Of a DNA stretch of 64,000 bases, positions 48,633-57,455 are shown in pieces. The translations under genes were made by a program, and so were the position numbers. This stretch comes from Noviherbaspirillum aridicola (GTDB lineage: Bacteria; Pseudomonadota; Gammaproteobacteria; Burkholderiales; Burkholderiaceae_D): the NCBI RefSeq assembly GCF_019656455.1, contig NZ_BPMK01000009.1, forward strand, positions 158,591-222,590, given 5' to 3'. Each line of letters opens with the position of its first letter. Position 1 is the first letter of the stretch. Below the pieces are notes generated by a model. That model was given only the letters and a program-made list of their open reading frames with translations, did not search any database and was not told the origin of the DNA.

Positions 48633-49679
48633 TCAGAACCGGTGGCGGATACCCAGGCCGAGACTGGTTTCGCGGTCGAAGCCTTCCACCTTGTCGGCCA
48701 TCACGACGCCATAGACGTCGGTGCGCTTGGACAGGAAGTAGTCGTAGCCGACCGAGAAGGTATTGCGCTTGGTGTCGGCGCCGGCGGCGAGGTCGCGCTT
48801 GGTGTTGGCGTACGCGAGCAGGGCATTGCCGTTGCCGATGGGGGCCGAGAGGCCGACGCTGTAGAGCTTGTCGGTCGAGACTTCAGCCTCGGTCGTGGCC
48901 AGTTCGTTCTTGTTGCGCTGCCAGGTTGCGAAAGCCTTCACGACCTTGAAGTCGTAGCTGCCGCCGACCATGAAGGTCTTTTGGCGTGTCGTGCTGACTG
49001 CCGGGACCGGATTGGACAACTCCGCGTCATGGTAGAACGCGGTCAGCCCGATCGGACCATTGAAGTACAGGGCATTGACGCCTACGTTGTTGATGCCGGT
49101 GTCGCCCGCCTGTTCGCCGAACTGGTAGTGGACGTTGGCGGTCAGGCCGCCGAGCTTCGGCGTGGTGTAGATGATCTGATTGCTCCAGCCGGTATCGGCG
49201 GCGTTTACCCCGCTTCCCCATCCGCCGCTTCCGGGCGTGTTCGCGTGCACGACGAGCGGCGAGAAGCCGAAGGAATCGCCGAACGGGTTGAACAGCACCG
49301 TGGGCAGGAAGTTCGGAGCCAGGCCCCGTCCCAACTGTACTCTGCCGAAGCTGCCGGCAAGACCCACATTGGCATCGCGCGAGAACAAGGTGTCTCCATT
49401 AAAGCCCCGTCCCGACTGGCCAGTATCACCCTGGAAGAACCCGGTCAGCGCGAATTCCGCCTTCAGGCCGCCGCCCAGGTCTTCGCTGCCCTTGAAGCCG
49501 AACCACGATGTGGTCATGCCACCGCTGTGCACCACGCCGGCGCGGTCGGCTTGCCCGCTCAGCTGCCTGGTGCCCGCATAGACATCGACCAACCCTCCCA
49601 CCGTCACATTCGTCTGCGCCATCGCACTCCCCGCCGCGACGCATGCCATGATCCCCAAAGCTGCTTTGACTTTTTTCAT
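48633..49679 (-). CDS. Gram-negative trimeric porin (copy 1)
   Basis: The 348-residue outer-membrane porin has a signal peptide (AMA-QTNVTVGG), the GLVDVYAG start of strand one and the terminal GLGIRHRF with a C-terminal Phe for outer-membrane insertion. It is of the Burkholderiales OmpC-like type and near-identical over long stretches to the porin at 50751-51806. It lies ten bases after the GntR gene, so it is probably the entry channel for the same substrate as the ABC transporter. Confidence 0.93.
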   Translation of the reverse strand: MKKVKAALGIMACVAAGSAMAQTNVTVGGLVDVYAGTRQLSGQADRAGVVHSGGMTTSWFGFKGSEDLGGGLKAEFALTGFFQGDTGQSGRGFNGDTLFSRDANVGLAGSFGRVQLGRGLAPNFLPTVLFNPFGDSFGFSPLVVHANTPGSGGWGSGVNAADTGWSNQIIYTTPKLGGLTANVHYQFGEQAGDTGINNVGVNALYFNGPIGLTAFYHDAELSNPVPAVSTTRQKTFMVGGSYDFKVVKAFATWQRNKNELATTEAEVSTDKLYSVGLSAPIGNGNALLAYANTKRDLAAGADTKRNTFSVGYDYFLSKRTDVYGVVMADKVEGFDRETSLGLGIRHRF

Positions 49680-49688
49680 TCGTATTTC

Positions 49689-50435
49689 CTAGATGTTGTT
49701 GACGGGACTGGTTCCGAGCGCGTTCGGCTTGCCCAGGGCCGTACGCAAATCAAATCGTCGGGAGCCGCGCGCCATCATCCGGCACGCGCACTGGTCGAGA
49801 TGGCGCGCCATTTCCTGCTGCGCGCGGTGGCGGTCCTTGTCCCGCAGCGCATCGACCACCGCCTTGTGCTCGTCGAAGGAGCACGGCTGCTGGCCGGCGG
49901 AATCGACGGTGGAGATCAGCAGCGTGGTGCGCGACACCAGCCGCCGCAGCGCCTCCACCAGCAGCTGGTTGCCGGCGAGCTTGGCCAGCTCGATGTGGAA
50001 GTTGGCCGACAGCCGTATCCACAGCGGGCGGTCGCCGCGCATGTAGGCATCGCGCTCTTCATCGATGAGCCGGCGCAGGCTCGCGTAGTCGGCATCGCCC
50101 AGCTGTCCGGCGAGCTTGTCCATCACCTTGGCCTCGAGCACCTGGCGCAGCTCGAACATGTCCTGCGCCTCGCGCTCGCCGGGACTGGCGATGCAGGCGC
50201 CGCGATTGCGTTCGATGTCGACCACGCCGTCGGCCGCCAGCCGTGCCAGCACGCGCCGCACGTTGTGGCGTGCCAGGCCGTAGATCTCGCCGAGCGCCTG
50301 CTCGGTCAGCTTGGTGCCGGCCGGCAGCCGGTGCTCCATGATCGCGTCGTAGATGTCGATGTACATCCGCTCCTCGGGCGCGAGCGGCGGGTGCGGCGGC
50401 GGGACTACGGGAACGAGTTTGGGGACGGCAGGCAT
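49689..50435 (-). CDS. GntR/FadR-family transcriptional regulator
   Basis: The 248-residue protein has a winged helix (about 20-85, TKLTEQALGEIYGLARHNVR) and a helical FCD effector domain with metal-binding His residues. It should control the porin and transporter genes that follow in the same operon. The ATG at 50435 gives MPAVPKLVPVVPPP. Confidence 0.92.
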   Translation of the reverse strand: MPAVPKLVPVVPPPHPPLAPEERMYIDIYDAIMEHRLPAGTKLTEQALGEIYGLARHNVRRVLARLAADGVVDIERNRGACIASPGEREAQDMFELRQVLEAKVMDKLAGQLGDADYASLRRLIDEERDAYMRGDRPLWIRLSANFHIELAKLAGNQLLVEALRRLVSRTTLLISTVDSAGQQPCSFDEHKAVVDALRDKDRHRAQQEMARHLDQCACRMMARGSRRFDLRTALGKPNALGTSPVNNI

Positions 50436-50750
50436 GAAAGCGATCCGGAAGCGAACTGGATGCTCAATAGCAACATGCGTGCCACTGGCTCACCCGCGCT
50501 CACGATGCGCGCCGTGATTTGTCGCCCAGGCCGGTGCCGCGCGCCTTTGCCCCGTGGGTGAGCGCATGGCGAAGCAAGGCTGGTGCTTTGGGTTTCGATC
50601 GCGACCCCGGATTGTTCACAATCCGGTCCCGGAAAATGCCCCAACCCGGCGCAAGCCGCACCGCCCCGATGCACCGAGAAAGATCGCGGACGGTGCGGAC
50701 GAAAAAAAACCGGGCGCGAGGCCCGGTTGGTTGACTGCTGCCGTCCGCGA
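50436..50750. other. Intergenic region between GntR and second porin, 315 bases
   Basis: It must hold the promoter of the GntR operon; no strong box pair is clear. Near the porin end lies an intrinsic terminator, listed separately. Several GC-rich inverted repeats are present, including GATCGCGGACG and CGTCCGCGATC around the terminator. Confidence 0.6.
50702..50728 (-). terminator. Rho-independent terminator of the second porin gene
   Basis: AACCGGGC at 50708-50715 pairs with GCCCGGTT at 50721-50728. On the minus strand it is followed by a run of eight T (A at 50702-50709). It is 22 bases after the porin stop. Confidence 0.9.
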
Positions 50751-51806
50751 TCAGAAGCGGTGACGGATGCCGAGACCGACGCTGGTCTCGCGGTCGAAGC
50801 CTTCGAGCTTGTCGGCCATGACCACGCCGTAGACGTCGGTGCGCTTGGACAGGAAGTAGTCGTAGCCGACCGAGAAGGTGTTGCGTTTGGTGTCGGCGGC
50901 GGCGACCAGGTCGCGCTTGGTATTGGCGTACGCGGCCAGCACGTTGCCGTTGCCGACCGGTGCCGAGAGGCCGAGGCTGTACAGCTTGTCGGTCGAGGCT
51001 TCGGCGCCGGTGGTCGCCAGTTCATTCTTGTTGCGCTGCCAGGTTGCGAAAGCCTTCACTACCTTGAAGTCGTAGCTGCCGCCGACCATCACGGTCTTCT
51101 GGCGGGTAGCGCTGACGGCCGGGATCGGATTGCGCAGCTCGGCGTCGTGGTAGAACGCGGTCAGGCCGATGGGACCGTTGAAGTACAGCGCATTGATGCC
51201 GACGTTGTTGATGCCGGTGTCGCCCGCCTGCTCGCCGAACTGGTAGTGGACATTCGCAGTGAGGCCGCCGAGCTTCGGCGTCGTGTAGATGATCTGATTG
51301 CTCCAGCCGGTGTCGGCTGCATTCGTACTGCCCCAGCGCAGGCTGCCGTCGGCAGCGAACGTCGGAACATTCCCATGAATGACCAGCGGCGAGAAGCTGA
51401 AGGAGTCACCGAACGGGTTGAACAGCACGGTCGGCAGGAAGTTCGGGGCCAGGCCGCGGCCAAGTTCCACGCGGCCGAATCCGCCGGCCAGCGCGACGTT
51501 GGCATCGCGCGAGAACAGGGTATCCCCACCGAAGCGCCCCGACGCGCCAGTATCACCCTGGAAGAAGCCCGTCAGCGCGAACTCCGCCTTGAGGCCGCCG
51601 CCCAGGTCTTCATTGCCCTTGAAGCCGAACCAGGAAGTGGTCATGCCGCCGCTGTTGACGACTGCCCTGCGGCCGGCCTCACCGCTGTACTGAACCGATC
51701 CCGCAAACACGTCGACCAGACCACCGACCGTGACATTCGTCTGCGCTGCCGCGCTGCCCGCGAGGGCGCACGACAGGATCCCCAAAGCTGCTGTGATTTT
51801 CTTCAT
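50751..51806 (-). CDS. Gram-negative trimeric porin (copy 2)
   Basis: The 351-residue porin has a signal peptide (AAA-QTNVTVGG) and the same C-terminal GLGIRHRF as copy 1. Most differences sit in surface loops, for example around residues 35-50 and 145-160. This looks like a local duplication. AGGACAG precedes the ATG at 51806. It has its own terminator and lies upstream of the GntR operon. Confidence 0.93.
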   Translation of the reverse strand: MKKITAALGILSCALAGSAAAQTNVTVGGLVDVFAGSVQYSGEAGRRAVVNSGGMTTSWFGFKGNEDLGGGLKAEFALTGFFQGDTGASGRFGGDTLFSRDANVALAGGFGRVELGRGLAPNFLPTVLFNPFGDSFSFSPLVIHGNVPTFAADGSLRWGSTNAADTGWSNQIIYTTPKLGGLTANVHYQFGEQAGDTGINNVGINALYFNGPIGLTAFYHDAELRNPIPAVSATRQKTVMVGGSYDFKVVKAFATWQRNKNELATTGAEASTDKLYSLGLSAPVGNGNVLAAYANTKRDLVAAADTKRNTFSVGYDYFLSKRTDVYGVVMADKLEGFDRETSVGLGIRHRF

Positions 51807-51935
51807 TTCTGTCCTGTTTGATTGTTCACCGGCGCCGCCCCCTTTGGCGGCCTCCGGGCGGCTGTATCTTACTGGAAACATTGGCAAGACTGGCGGATGA
51901 CACGCGCCGGAAGGTCGGAAGTGTTGCGTCGAGCA

Positions 51936-51965
51936 CGAAAAAAAAGGCCGGTCGCCCGGCCTTTT
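51936..51965 (-). terminator. Terminator of the Tim44-like gene
   Basis: AAAAGGCCGG at 51942-51951 and CCGGCCTTTT at 51956-51965 form a stem with a four-base loop. On the minus strand a T run (A-rich at 51938-51945) follows. It lies 22 bases after the stop. Confidence 0.88.
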
Positions 51966-51987
51966 CCAAGTGCTGAGAAATTGCGGA

Positions 51988-52926
51988 TCAGGACAGCTGC
52001 TGAATGCCTGCCAGTACCCAGCCGCCGTTGCCGCTGACCGGCTTGGACAGGTTCCAGACCTCGGTGAAGGCTTCGGCCGGCGCGTTTTCCGCTTCGCGGA
52101 TCATGCCGGTGAACTTCACGCTGGCCAGGTACTCGCCGCCGGCGGTCTCGATGCCGAGCAGTTCGGCGTCCAGCGAGACGACATCGGTATGGTTGGCCGA
52201 CGCGCCGCGCTCGAGCAGCTGCTGCTTCATCTCCGCGTACATCTCCGGCGTGGTGAACTCACGCAGGTCGTTCACATCGGCGCGGTCCCATGCCGCCTGC
52301 AGGCGGATGAAGTAAGTCTTCGAGTGGCGCAGGAAGCCTGCGGTATCGAAGTCGGCCGGCACTTCCCAGGCCGGCGCCTGCGCGCCGCTGCTGCCGAAGG
52401 ACGAAGCCTGCAGCCCGGCGGGCTGGGCCGACGGCTCGAGGCGCGAACCGATCTCGGGCGTGGCGCTCGCGCCGCCGGTGCTGCCGGGGCCGGCCCAGGC
52501 CGGCTGCATGCCGCTCCTGGCCACCGCGCCGCCGTCACGCTTCTTCGTGAGCATGCGATAGATGAAGAACGCGGCACCGGCCAGCAGGGCCACCATCAGA
52601 ATGGTGCTGATCATGCTGGCGAGCGCGCCGCCGATGCCGAGGTGCGACAGCAGCGCGCCGAGACCGAGGCCGAGCAGTGCGCCGCCGAGGATACCCTTCC
52701 ACGGGCTGGCCGGCTTGGCCGCGGGCGCTGCCGCTGCCGGCGGCGCTGCGGGCTTGGCGGCCGCGGGTGCTGCCTGGTTCTGCATCGGGGCCGCCGACTG
52801 CTGGCTCACGTTCTGCGACTGCTTGCCGACAGAACCGCCGCCGCCCACGCGCTTGGCCTGGGCATCGGTCACCACGACCGACATTGCCGTGACCGCAACC
52901 ATCATCGCAGCCAAAAACTTTTTCAT
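51988..52926 (-). CDS. Tim44-like domain inner-membrane protein
   Basis: The 312-residue protein has a signal peptide (to about 25), an Ala/Pro-rich linker and two membrane helices near 75-120. A C-terminal Tim44-like domain (about 185-312) starts at DFDTAGFLRHSKTYFIRLQA. The role of bacterial Tim44-like proteins is unclear. The ATG at 52926 is preceded by GGAGGAAGCA. Confidence 0.88.
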   Translation of the reverse strand: MKKFLAAMMVAVTAMSVVVTDAQAKRVGGGGSVGKQSQNVSQQSAAPMQNQAAPAAAKPAAPPAAAAPAAKPASPWKGILGGALLGLGLGALLSHLGIGGALASMISTILMVALLAGAAFFIYRMLTKKRDGGAVARSGMQPAWAGPGSTGGASATPEIGSRLEPSAQPAGLQASSFGSSGAQAPAWEVPADFDTAGFLRHSKTYFIRLQAAWDRADVNDLREFTTPEMYAEMKQQLLERGASANHTDVVSLDAELLGIETAGGEYLASVKFTGMIREAENAPAEAFTEVWNLSKPVSGNGGWVLAGIQQLS

Positions 52927-53265
52927 TGCTTCCTCCGTAGTTGATGTCCTGGGCCGTACCCGGCCACAGCGACGGCCATCCTACGCGCGCGGGAGAATAG
53001 AAAAAAGCGAACAAAACCGCGTGCTATGTTCGAAAAAGTAGCATAACTTGACAGAGATTCATCTTCAGAACTCGGCCGATGACCGGCGGGTCGAATCGAT
53101 AACATTTCAGGTTCTTCAACAGCCTGCCGGGGCCGGTCGCGGCTTGTCTCCACGGAGTCTCCGGGCTTGCGGCAGCGGAGAGAAGCGCGAAAACGAGAGC
53201 CAAGGCCACAGATCCAAGCCTGGTCCCGGGCATGAAGAACAAGCTTCTGTCCAAAAGGAGTTGCC
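52927..53265. other. Divergent intergenic region before Ku, 339 bases
   Basis: The spacer separates the Tim44-like gene from Ku. A TTGACA at 53048-53053 lies in the right direction for Ku, but its matching -10 box is weak. Small inverted repeats (TGCTA/TAGCA near 53024) are present. No gene is seen. Confidence 0.55.
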
Positions 53266-54159
53266 ATGCCCAGAACCATGTGGAAAGGCGCCATCAGCTT
53301 CGGCCTGCTGCACGCCCCCGTCTCCCTCTACCCCGCCTCGCACCAGGACGAAGTCGACTTCGACTGGCTGCGCCGCGACACCCTCCAGCCGGTCGGCTAC
53401 AAGCGCGTCGTCAAGGAAACCGGCGAGGAAGTCGGCAAGGACGACATCATCAAGGGCGTCAAGTACGAAGGCCGCTACGTCATCCTGTCGGATGAGGAGA
53501 TCAAGGCCGCCAACCCCAAGTCCACCCACACCATCGACATCGTCGGCTTCACCGATGCCGAGGACGTCAATTTCCTGTTCTACGAGACGCCCTACTATCT
53601 CGCCCCGGGCAAGGGTGGCGACAAGGTCTACGCGCTGCTGCGCGAAGCCATGCTCAAGGCGAGGAAGATCGCGCTGGCGCTGGTGGTCATGCACAACAAG
53701 CAGCACCTCGCGGCGCTGATCGCGACGCCGCGGGCGCTGGTGCTCAACACCCTGCGCTGGGCCACCGAGGTGCGCGACACCGAGGAACTGGAACTGCCGG
53801 AGGAAGGCCTCAAGGGCGTCGCCATCAAGCCCAAGGAATTGCAGATGGCGACACAGCTGATCGACAGCATGAGCGAGGAATGGAATCCGGGACAGTACCG
53901 CGACACCTTCCGCGACGACATCATGGCGCTGGTGAAGAAGAAGTTCGACGAAGGCCTGGCCGAAGAGATCACCGACGTGCAGGTCGAGGAACCCGAGACC
54001 ACCGGCAACGTCGTCGACCTGACCGAGCTGCTGCGGCAGAGCCTGCAGGGCGCCGGCGCCCGCGCGCCGCGCAAGGAGCCGGCGCCGGCGAAGAAGGCGC
54101 CCCCGCCCGCCGCGCGCAAGTCCGCCGCCCGGGTGCGCGGCAGCAAGACCGCTCATTGA
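53266..54159 (+). CDS. ku: Ku protein of bacterial non-homologous end joining
   Basis: The 297-residue protein forms the homodimeric ring that binds DNA ends. It starts MPRTMWKGAISFGLLHAPVS, the conserved Ku opening, and contains GVKYEGRYVILSDEE. A basic Lys/Arg/Pro-rich tail may bind DNA. AAGGAG precedes the ATG. LigD follows nine bases after the stop in the same operon. Confidence 0.95.
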   Translation: MPRTMWKGAISFGLLHAPVSLYPASHQDEVDFDWLRRDTLQPVGYKRVVKETGEEVGKDDIIKGVKYEGRYVILSDEEIKAANPKSTHTIDIVGFTDAEDVNFLFYETPYYLAPGKGGDKVYALLREAMLKARKIALALVVMHNKQHLAALIATPRALVLNTLRWATEVRDTEELELPEEGLKGVAIKPKELQMATQLIDSMSEEWNPGQYRDTFRDDIMALVKKKFDEGLAEEITDVQVEEPETTGNVVDLTELLRQSLQGAGARAPRKEPAPAKKAPPPAARKSAARVRGSKTAH

Positions 54160-54168
54160 GGACGCGTG

Positions 54169-56700
54169 ATGCCGGACAAGCTCGCCACCTATCATGCCAA
54201 GCGCAACTTCAGCGTCACCCCCGAGCCGCGCGGCGCGGTCGCCGAACCCGGCGAGCGGCTGCGCTTCGTGATCCAGAAGCATCATGCGCGCCGCCTGCAC
54301 TACGACTTCCGGCTGGAGTTCGACGGCACGCTCAAGAGCTGGGCGGTGCCCAAGGGGCCGAGCCTCGACCCCGCCGAAAAGCGGCTCGCGGTGCATGTGG
54401 AAGACCATCCGCTCGACTACATGGACTTTCACGGCGACATCCCGGAGAAGCAGTACGGCGCCGGCCACGTGGAAGTCTGGGATACCGGCTACTGGGAGCC
54501 GCTCGGCGACCCGTCGGCGGACTACCGCAAGGGCAAGCTCAAGTTCCGGCTCGACGGCGAAAAGCTGCAGGGCGGCTGGACGCTGGTGCGCACCCGGCTG
54601 CAGGCCAGCGGCGACAAGGAGCAGTGGCTGCTGATCAAGGAACAGGACGAACAGGCGCGCGCGCAGCGCGACTATGACATCACCGAGGACATGCCGCATA
54701 GCGTGGAGGCGCCGGAGCAGGCGAGGCAGGCCCGGGCGCGCGCGCGGAACCCGCGGCCGGCCCCGGGCACCACGCTCGCGCCGGCGAAACTCACGAAAGC
54801 CGTGAAGCAGCCCCTGCCCGAGACGCTGCGCCCCCAACTGGCGACATTGGTGGAAGACATCCCACGCGGCGCGGACTGGATCTATGAGGTCAAATTCGAC
54901 GGCTACCGGATGCTGGCGCGGGTGGACGGCGCGCAGGTCACGTTGTACACGAGGGACGGCAATGACTGGACGGCCAGGCTGCCCGGCGTGGCAAAGGCGG
55001 TCAAGGCTCTGGGTCTCGGCAGCGCCTGGCTGGACGGCGAGATCGTGGTGCTCGACGCGCAGGGCGTGCCGTCGTTCCAGCTGCTGCAGAAAGCCTTCGA
55101 CAGCCGCAGCACCGCCGACATCGTGTACTTCGTGTTCGACCTGCCCTACTGCGGCGGCTACGACCTGCGCAATACGCCGCTGATCGAACGCCATGCGCTG
55201 CTGCAGCAGCGCATGGAAAAGAATGCCGCGCCAACGCTGCGCTACAGCGCGCCGATCCCCCAGCCGCCGGCCTCGCTGCTGGAAAGCGCATGCCGGCTGT
55301 CGATGGAAGGCATCATCGGCAAGCGCGCCGATTCCATCTACCTCGGCAAGCGCAGCCCCAACTGGATCAAGCTGAAATGCCGGCGCCGGCAAGAGTTCGT
55401 GGTGGTCGGCTACACCGAGCCGCAGGGGGCGCGGCAGTTCTTCGGGGCGCTGCTGCTGGCGGTCTATGGCGAGGACGGCAAGCTGCGCTACGCGGGACGG
55501 GTGGGCACCGGCTTCGACGGACGCCTGCTGGCGGACCTGCACGGGAAGCTCAAGTCGCTGGAACAGGACAGCCTGCCCTTCGAGCGCATGCCGGCAGGCC
55601 TCAGGCGCGGCGACACGCACTGGGTCAAGCCGCAGCTGGTGGCAGAAGTGTCGTTCGCGGAATGGACCGCCGATCACATGCTTCGCCAGGCCGTCTTCCA
55701 CGGCCTGCGCAAGGACAAGCGTGCGCGCGAGGTGAGACGGGAACAGGCGGCGGCGCTGCCGGTGAACGGAAAGGCCGATGCCGCCGCGCCCCGCGCGCGC
55801 GGCGATACCGTGCAGGGCGTGAAGATCACCCACCCGGACCGGGTGATCGATCCGCACAGCGGCCTGACCAAGCTCGATCTCGCGCTCTACTATGAAGCGG
55901 TGGCGCCGTGGCTGCTGCCCTACCTGGAGGATCGCCCGGTGTATCTGCTGCGCTGTCCCGAGGGCATACAGGGCGAGCATTTCTTCCAGAAGCATCTGAG
56001 CCGGGTCAGTGTGCCGGGCATGCGCACCCTCGACCCCGAACTCGATCCCGACCACGATCCGCTGATGGTGATCGACGATGCGCGGGCGCTGGTCGGCGCC
56101 GCGCAGATGGGCACGATCGAACTCCATACCGGCAATGCCACGGCCGACCGCATCGACCGGCCGGACCACATGGTGTTCGATCTCGATCCCGATCCCTCGC
56201 TGCCCTGGCAAGCGATGGTGGAAGCGGCGCAGCTGCTGAAGGTGATGCTGGACGAGCTGGGCCTGAAAGGCTTCCTCAAGACCAGCGGCGGCAAGGGCCT
56301 GCACGTGGTGGTGCCGCTCGCGCGCCGGCAGGGATGGGACGAGGCGGCGGATTTCTCGCTCGCGATCGCGCAGCACATGGCGCGCACGCTGCCCAGGCTG
56401 TTTTCCGCCAGGATGGGCGAGAAGAACCGCGTCGGCAAGATCTTCATCGATACCCTGCGCAACCGCCGCCAGGCCAGCACGGCCTCGGTGTATTCGGTGC
56501 GCGCGCGTCCCGGACTGCCGGTGTCCGTGCCGATCGCCTGGGAAGAGCTGCACGACATCGGCGGCGGCGGGGAATGGACGATCGCCACCCTGCCGCGCAG
56601 GCTGCAGTCGCTGCGGGACGACCCATGGCGGGACTTCGGCCGCACCCGGCAATCGCTGACGGCGGCGATGAAGAAGCGGCTGGGGCTGGGCGGGAAATAG
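54169..56700 (+). CDS. ligD: Multifunctional DNA ligase LigD (phosphoesterase, ligase, polymerase)
   Basis: The 843-residue enzyme seals double-strand breaks with Ku. The order is 3'-phosphoesterase at about 1-180 (HHARRLHYDFRLE), ATP-dependent ligase at about 215-530 with the nucleotide-accepting Lys242 in EVKFDGYRM, and an archaeo-primase-like polymerase at about 545-843 with FDLDPD. The PE-LIG-POL order is common in proteobacteria. I chose the ATG at 54169; a GTG lies one codon earlier. Confidence 0.95.
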   Translation: MPDKLATYHAKRNFSVTPEPRGAVAEPGERLRFVIQKHHARRLHYDFRLEFDGTLKSWAVPKGPSLDPAEKRLAVHVEDHPLDYMDFHGDIPEKQYGAGHVEVWDTGYWEPLGDPSADYRKGKLKFRLDGEKLQGGWTLVRTRLQASGDKEQWLLIKEQDEQARAQRDYDITEDMPHSVEAPEQARQARARARNPRPAPGTTLAPAKLTKAVKQPLPETLRPQLATLVEDIPRGADWIYEVKFDGYRMLARVDGAQVTLYTRDGNDWTARLPGVAKAVKALGLGSAWLDGEIVVLDAQGVPSFQLLQKAFDSRSTADIVYFVFDLPYCGGYDLRNTPLIERHALLQQRMEKNAAPTLRYSAPIPQPPASLLESACRLSMEGIIGKRADSIYLGKRSPNWIKLKCRRRQEFVVVGYTEPQGARQFFGALLLAVYGEDGKLRYAGRVGTGFDGRLLADLHGKLKSLEQDSLPFERMPAGLRRGDTHWVKPQLVAEVSFAEWTADHMLRQAVFHGLRKDKRAREVRREQAAALPVNGKADAAAPRARGDTVQGVKITHPDRVIDPHSGLTKLDLALYYEAVAPWLLPYLEDRPVYLLRCPEGIQGEHFFQKHLSRVSVPGMRTLDPELDPDHDPLMVIDDARALVGAAQMGTIELHTGNATADRIDRPDHMVFDLDPDPSLPWQAMVEAAQLLKVMLDELGLKGFLKTSGGKGLHVVVPLARRQGWDEAADFSLAIAQHMARTLPRLFSARMGEKNRVGKIFIDTLRNRRQASTASVYSVRARPGLPVSVPIAWEELHDIGGGGEWTIATLPRRLQSLRDDPWRDFGRTRQSLTAAMKKRLGLGGK

Positions 56701-56718
56701 TCAGTCAGTCAGTCAGTC
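56699..56718. repeat. AGTC tetranucleotide repeat
   Basis: AGTC is repeated about five times at 56699-56718, starting in the ligD stop codon. It contains the stop codon of the convergent flavodoxin-fold gene (TCA at 56713-56715). The repeat offers stops in every frame, so length change would do little to the protein end. Confidence 0.85.
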
Positions 56719-57297
56719 CGCCTCGCGCCCGAGCGCCTCCATCTTGCGCAGCCATTTGGCGGCATCCTCCGGCTTGAGGTTGCCGGCCATGCCTATCAGG
56801 GTTTCGTCCACCGGCGCGATGCCGACGAAGCCGAGGATGTTGCGCTCGAGGGACTTCACGCTGTGGGCGCGGAAATACCAGCGATAGACGAGCGCCGGCA
56901 TGCCCATGGTCACCACCACCCGTGCCGAGCGCCCCTTGAGCCCCTTGGCGGTGAATGCATTGCGCTCGCCGTGAAAGGCGAAGCCCGGCCTCGCCACCTG
57001 TTCCAGAAAGCCCTTGAGCAGCGCCGGCATGTCGCCCAGCCAGAGCGGGAAAAACAGCACGATGTGCTCGGCCCAGCCTATCGCCTGCTGCGCGTCGGCC
57101 AGGCCGGCGGGCAAGGCGCCCTTTTCCCATTCATGCTGGCTGCGCAGCAGCGGGAAATCCAGCTCCGCCACGCGCACGCGCCGCACCTCGTGGCCGGCCT
57201 CGGCGGCGCCGCGGGCGTAGGCGTCTTCGAGCGCATGACACAGGCGCCCGGCGGCCTGGTCCGGATGGCCCTGGATAAGAACGATGCGTTTGCTCAT
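56713..57297 (-). CDS. NAD(P)H:quinone oxidoreductase, flavodoxin-fold (NQO1/KefF-like)
   Basis: The 194-residue flavoprotein should reduce quinones by two electrons. It starts MSKRIVLIQGHPDQAAGRLC, a flavodoxin-like phosphate loop. FFPLWLGDMPALLKGFLEQV is typical of the NQO1/KefF group. The ATG at 57297 has GGGAGC upstream; the open frame upstream looks non-coding. It converges on ligD. Confidence 0.88.
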   Translation of the reverse strand: MSKRIVLIQGHPDQAAGRLCHALEDAYARGAAEAGHEVRRVRVAELDFPLLRSQHEWEKGALPAGLADAQQAIGWAEHIVLFFPLWLGDMPALLKGFLEQVARPGFAFHGERNAFTAKGLKGRSARVVVTMGMPALVYRWYFRAHSVKSLERNILGFVGIAPVDETLIGMAGNLKPEDAAKWLRKMEALGREAD

Positions 57298-57455
57298 GTT
57301 TCGCTCCCGGATGCTTACCTGGTGACGGTAGCACCGCGCCGCGCCGGAAAAAATGTCCTGGATCAAGCGTGACGGGGCGTTCAGGCGCGCGCGACGGAAC
57401 GGCCGGCCTGCGCCGTACACTCATGCGGCACGTTCCAAACGCACGCTCTTACACC

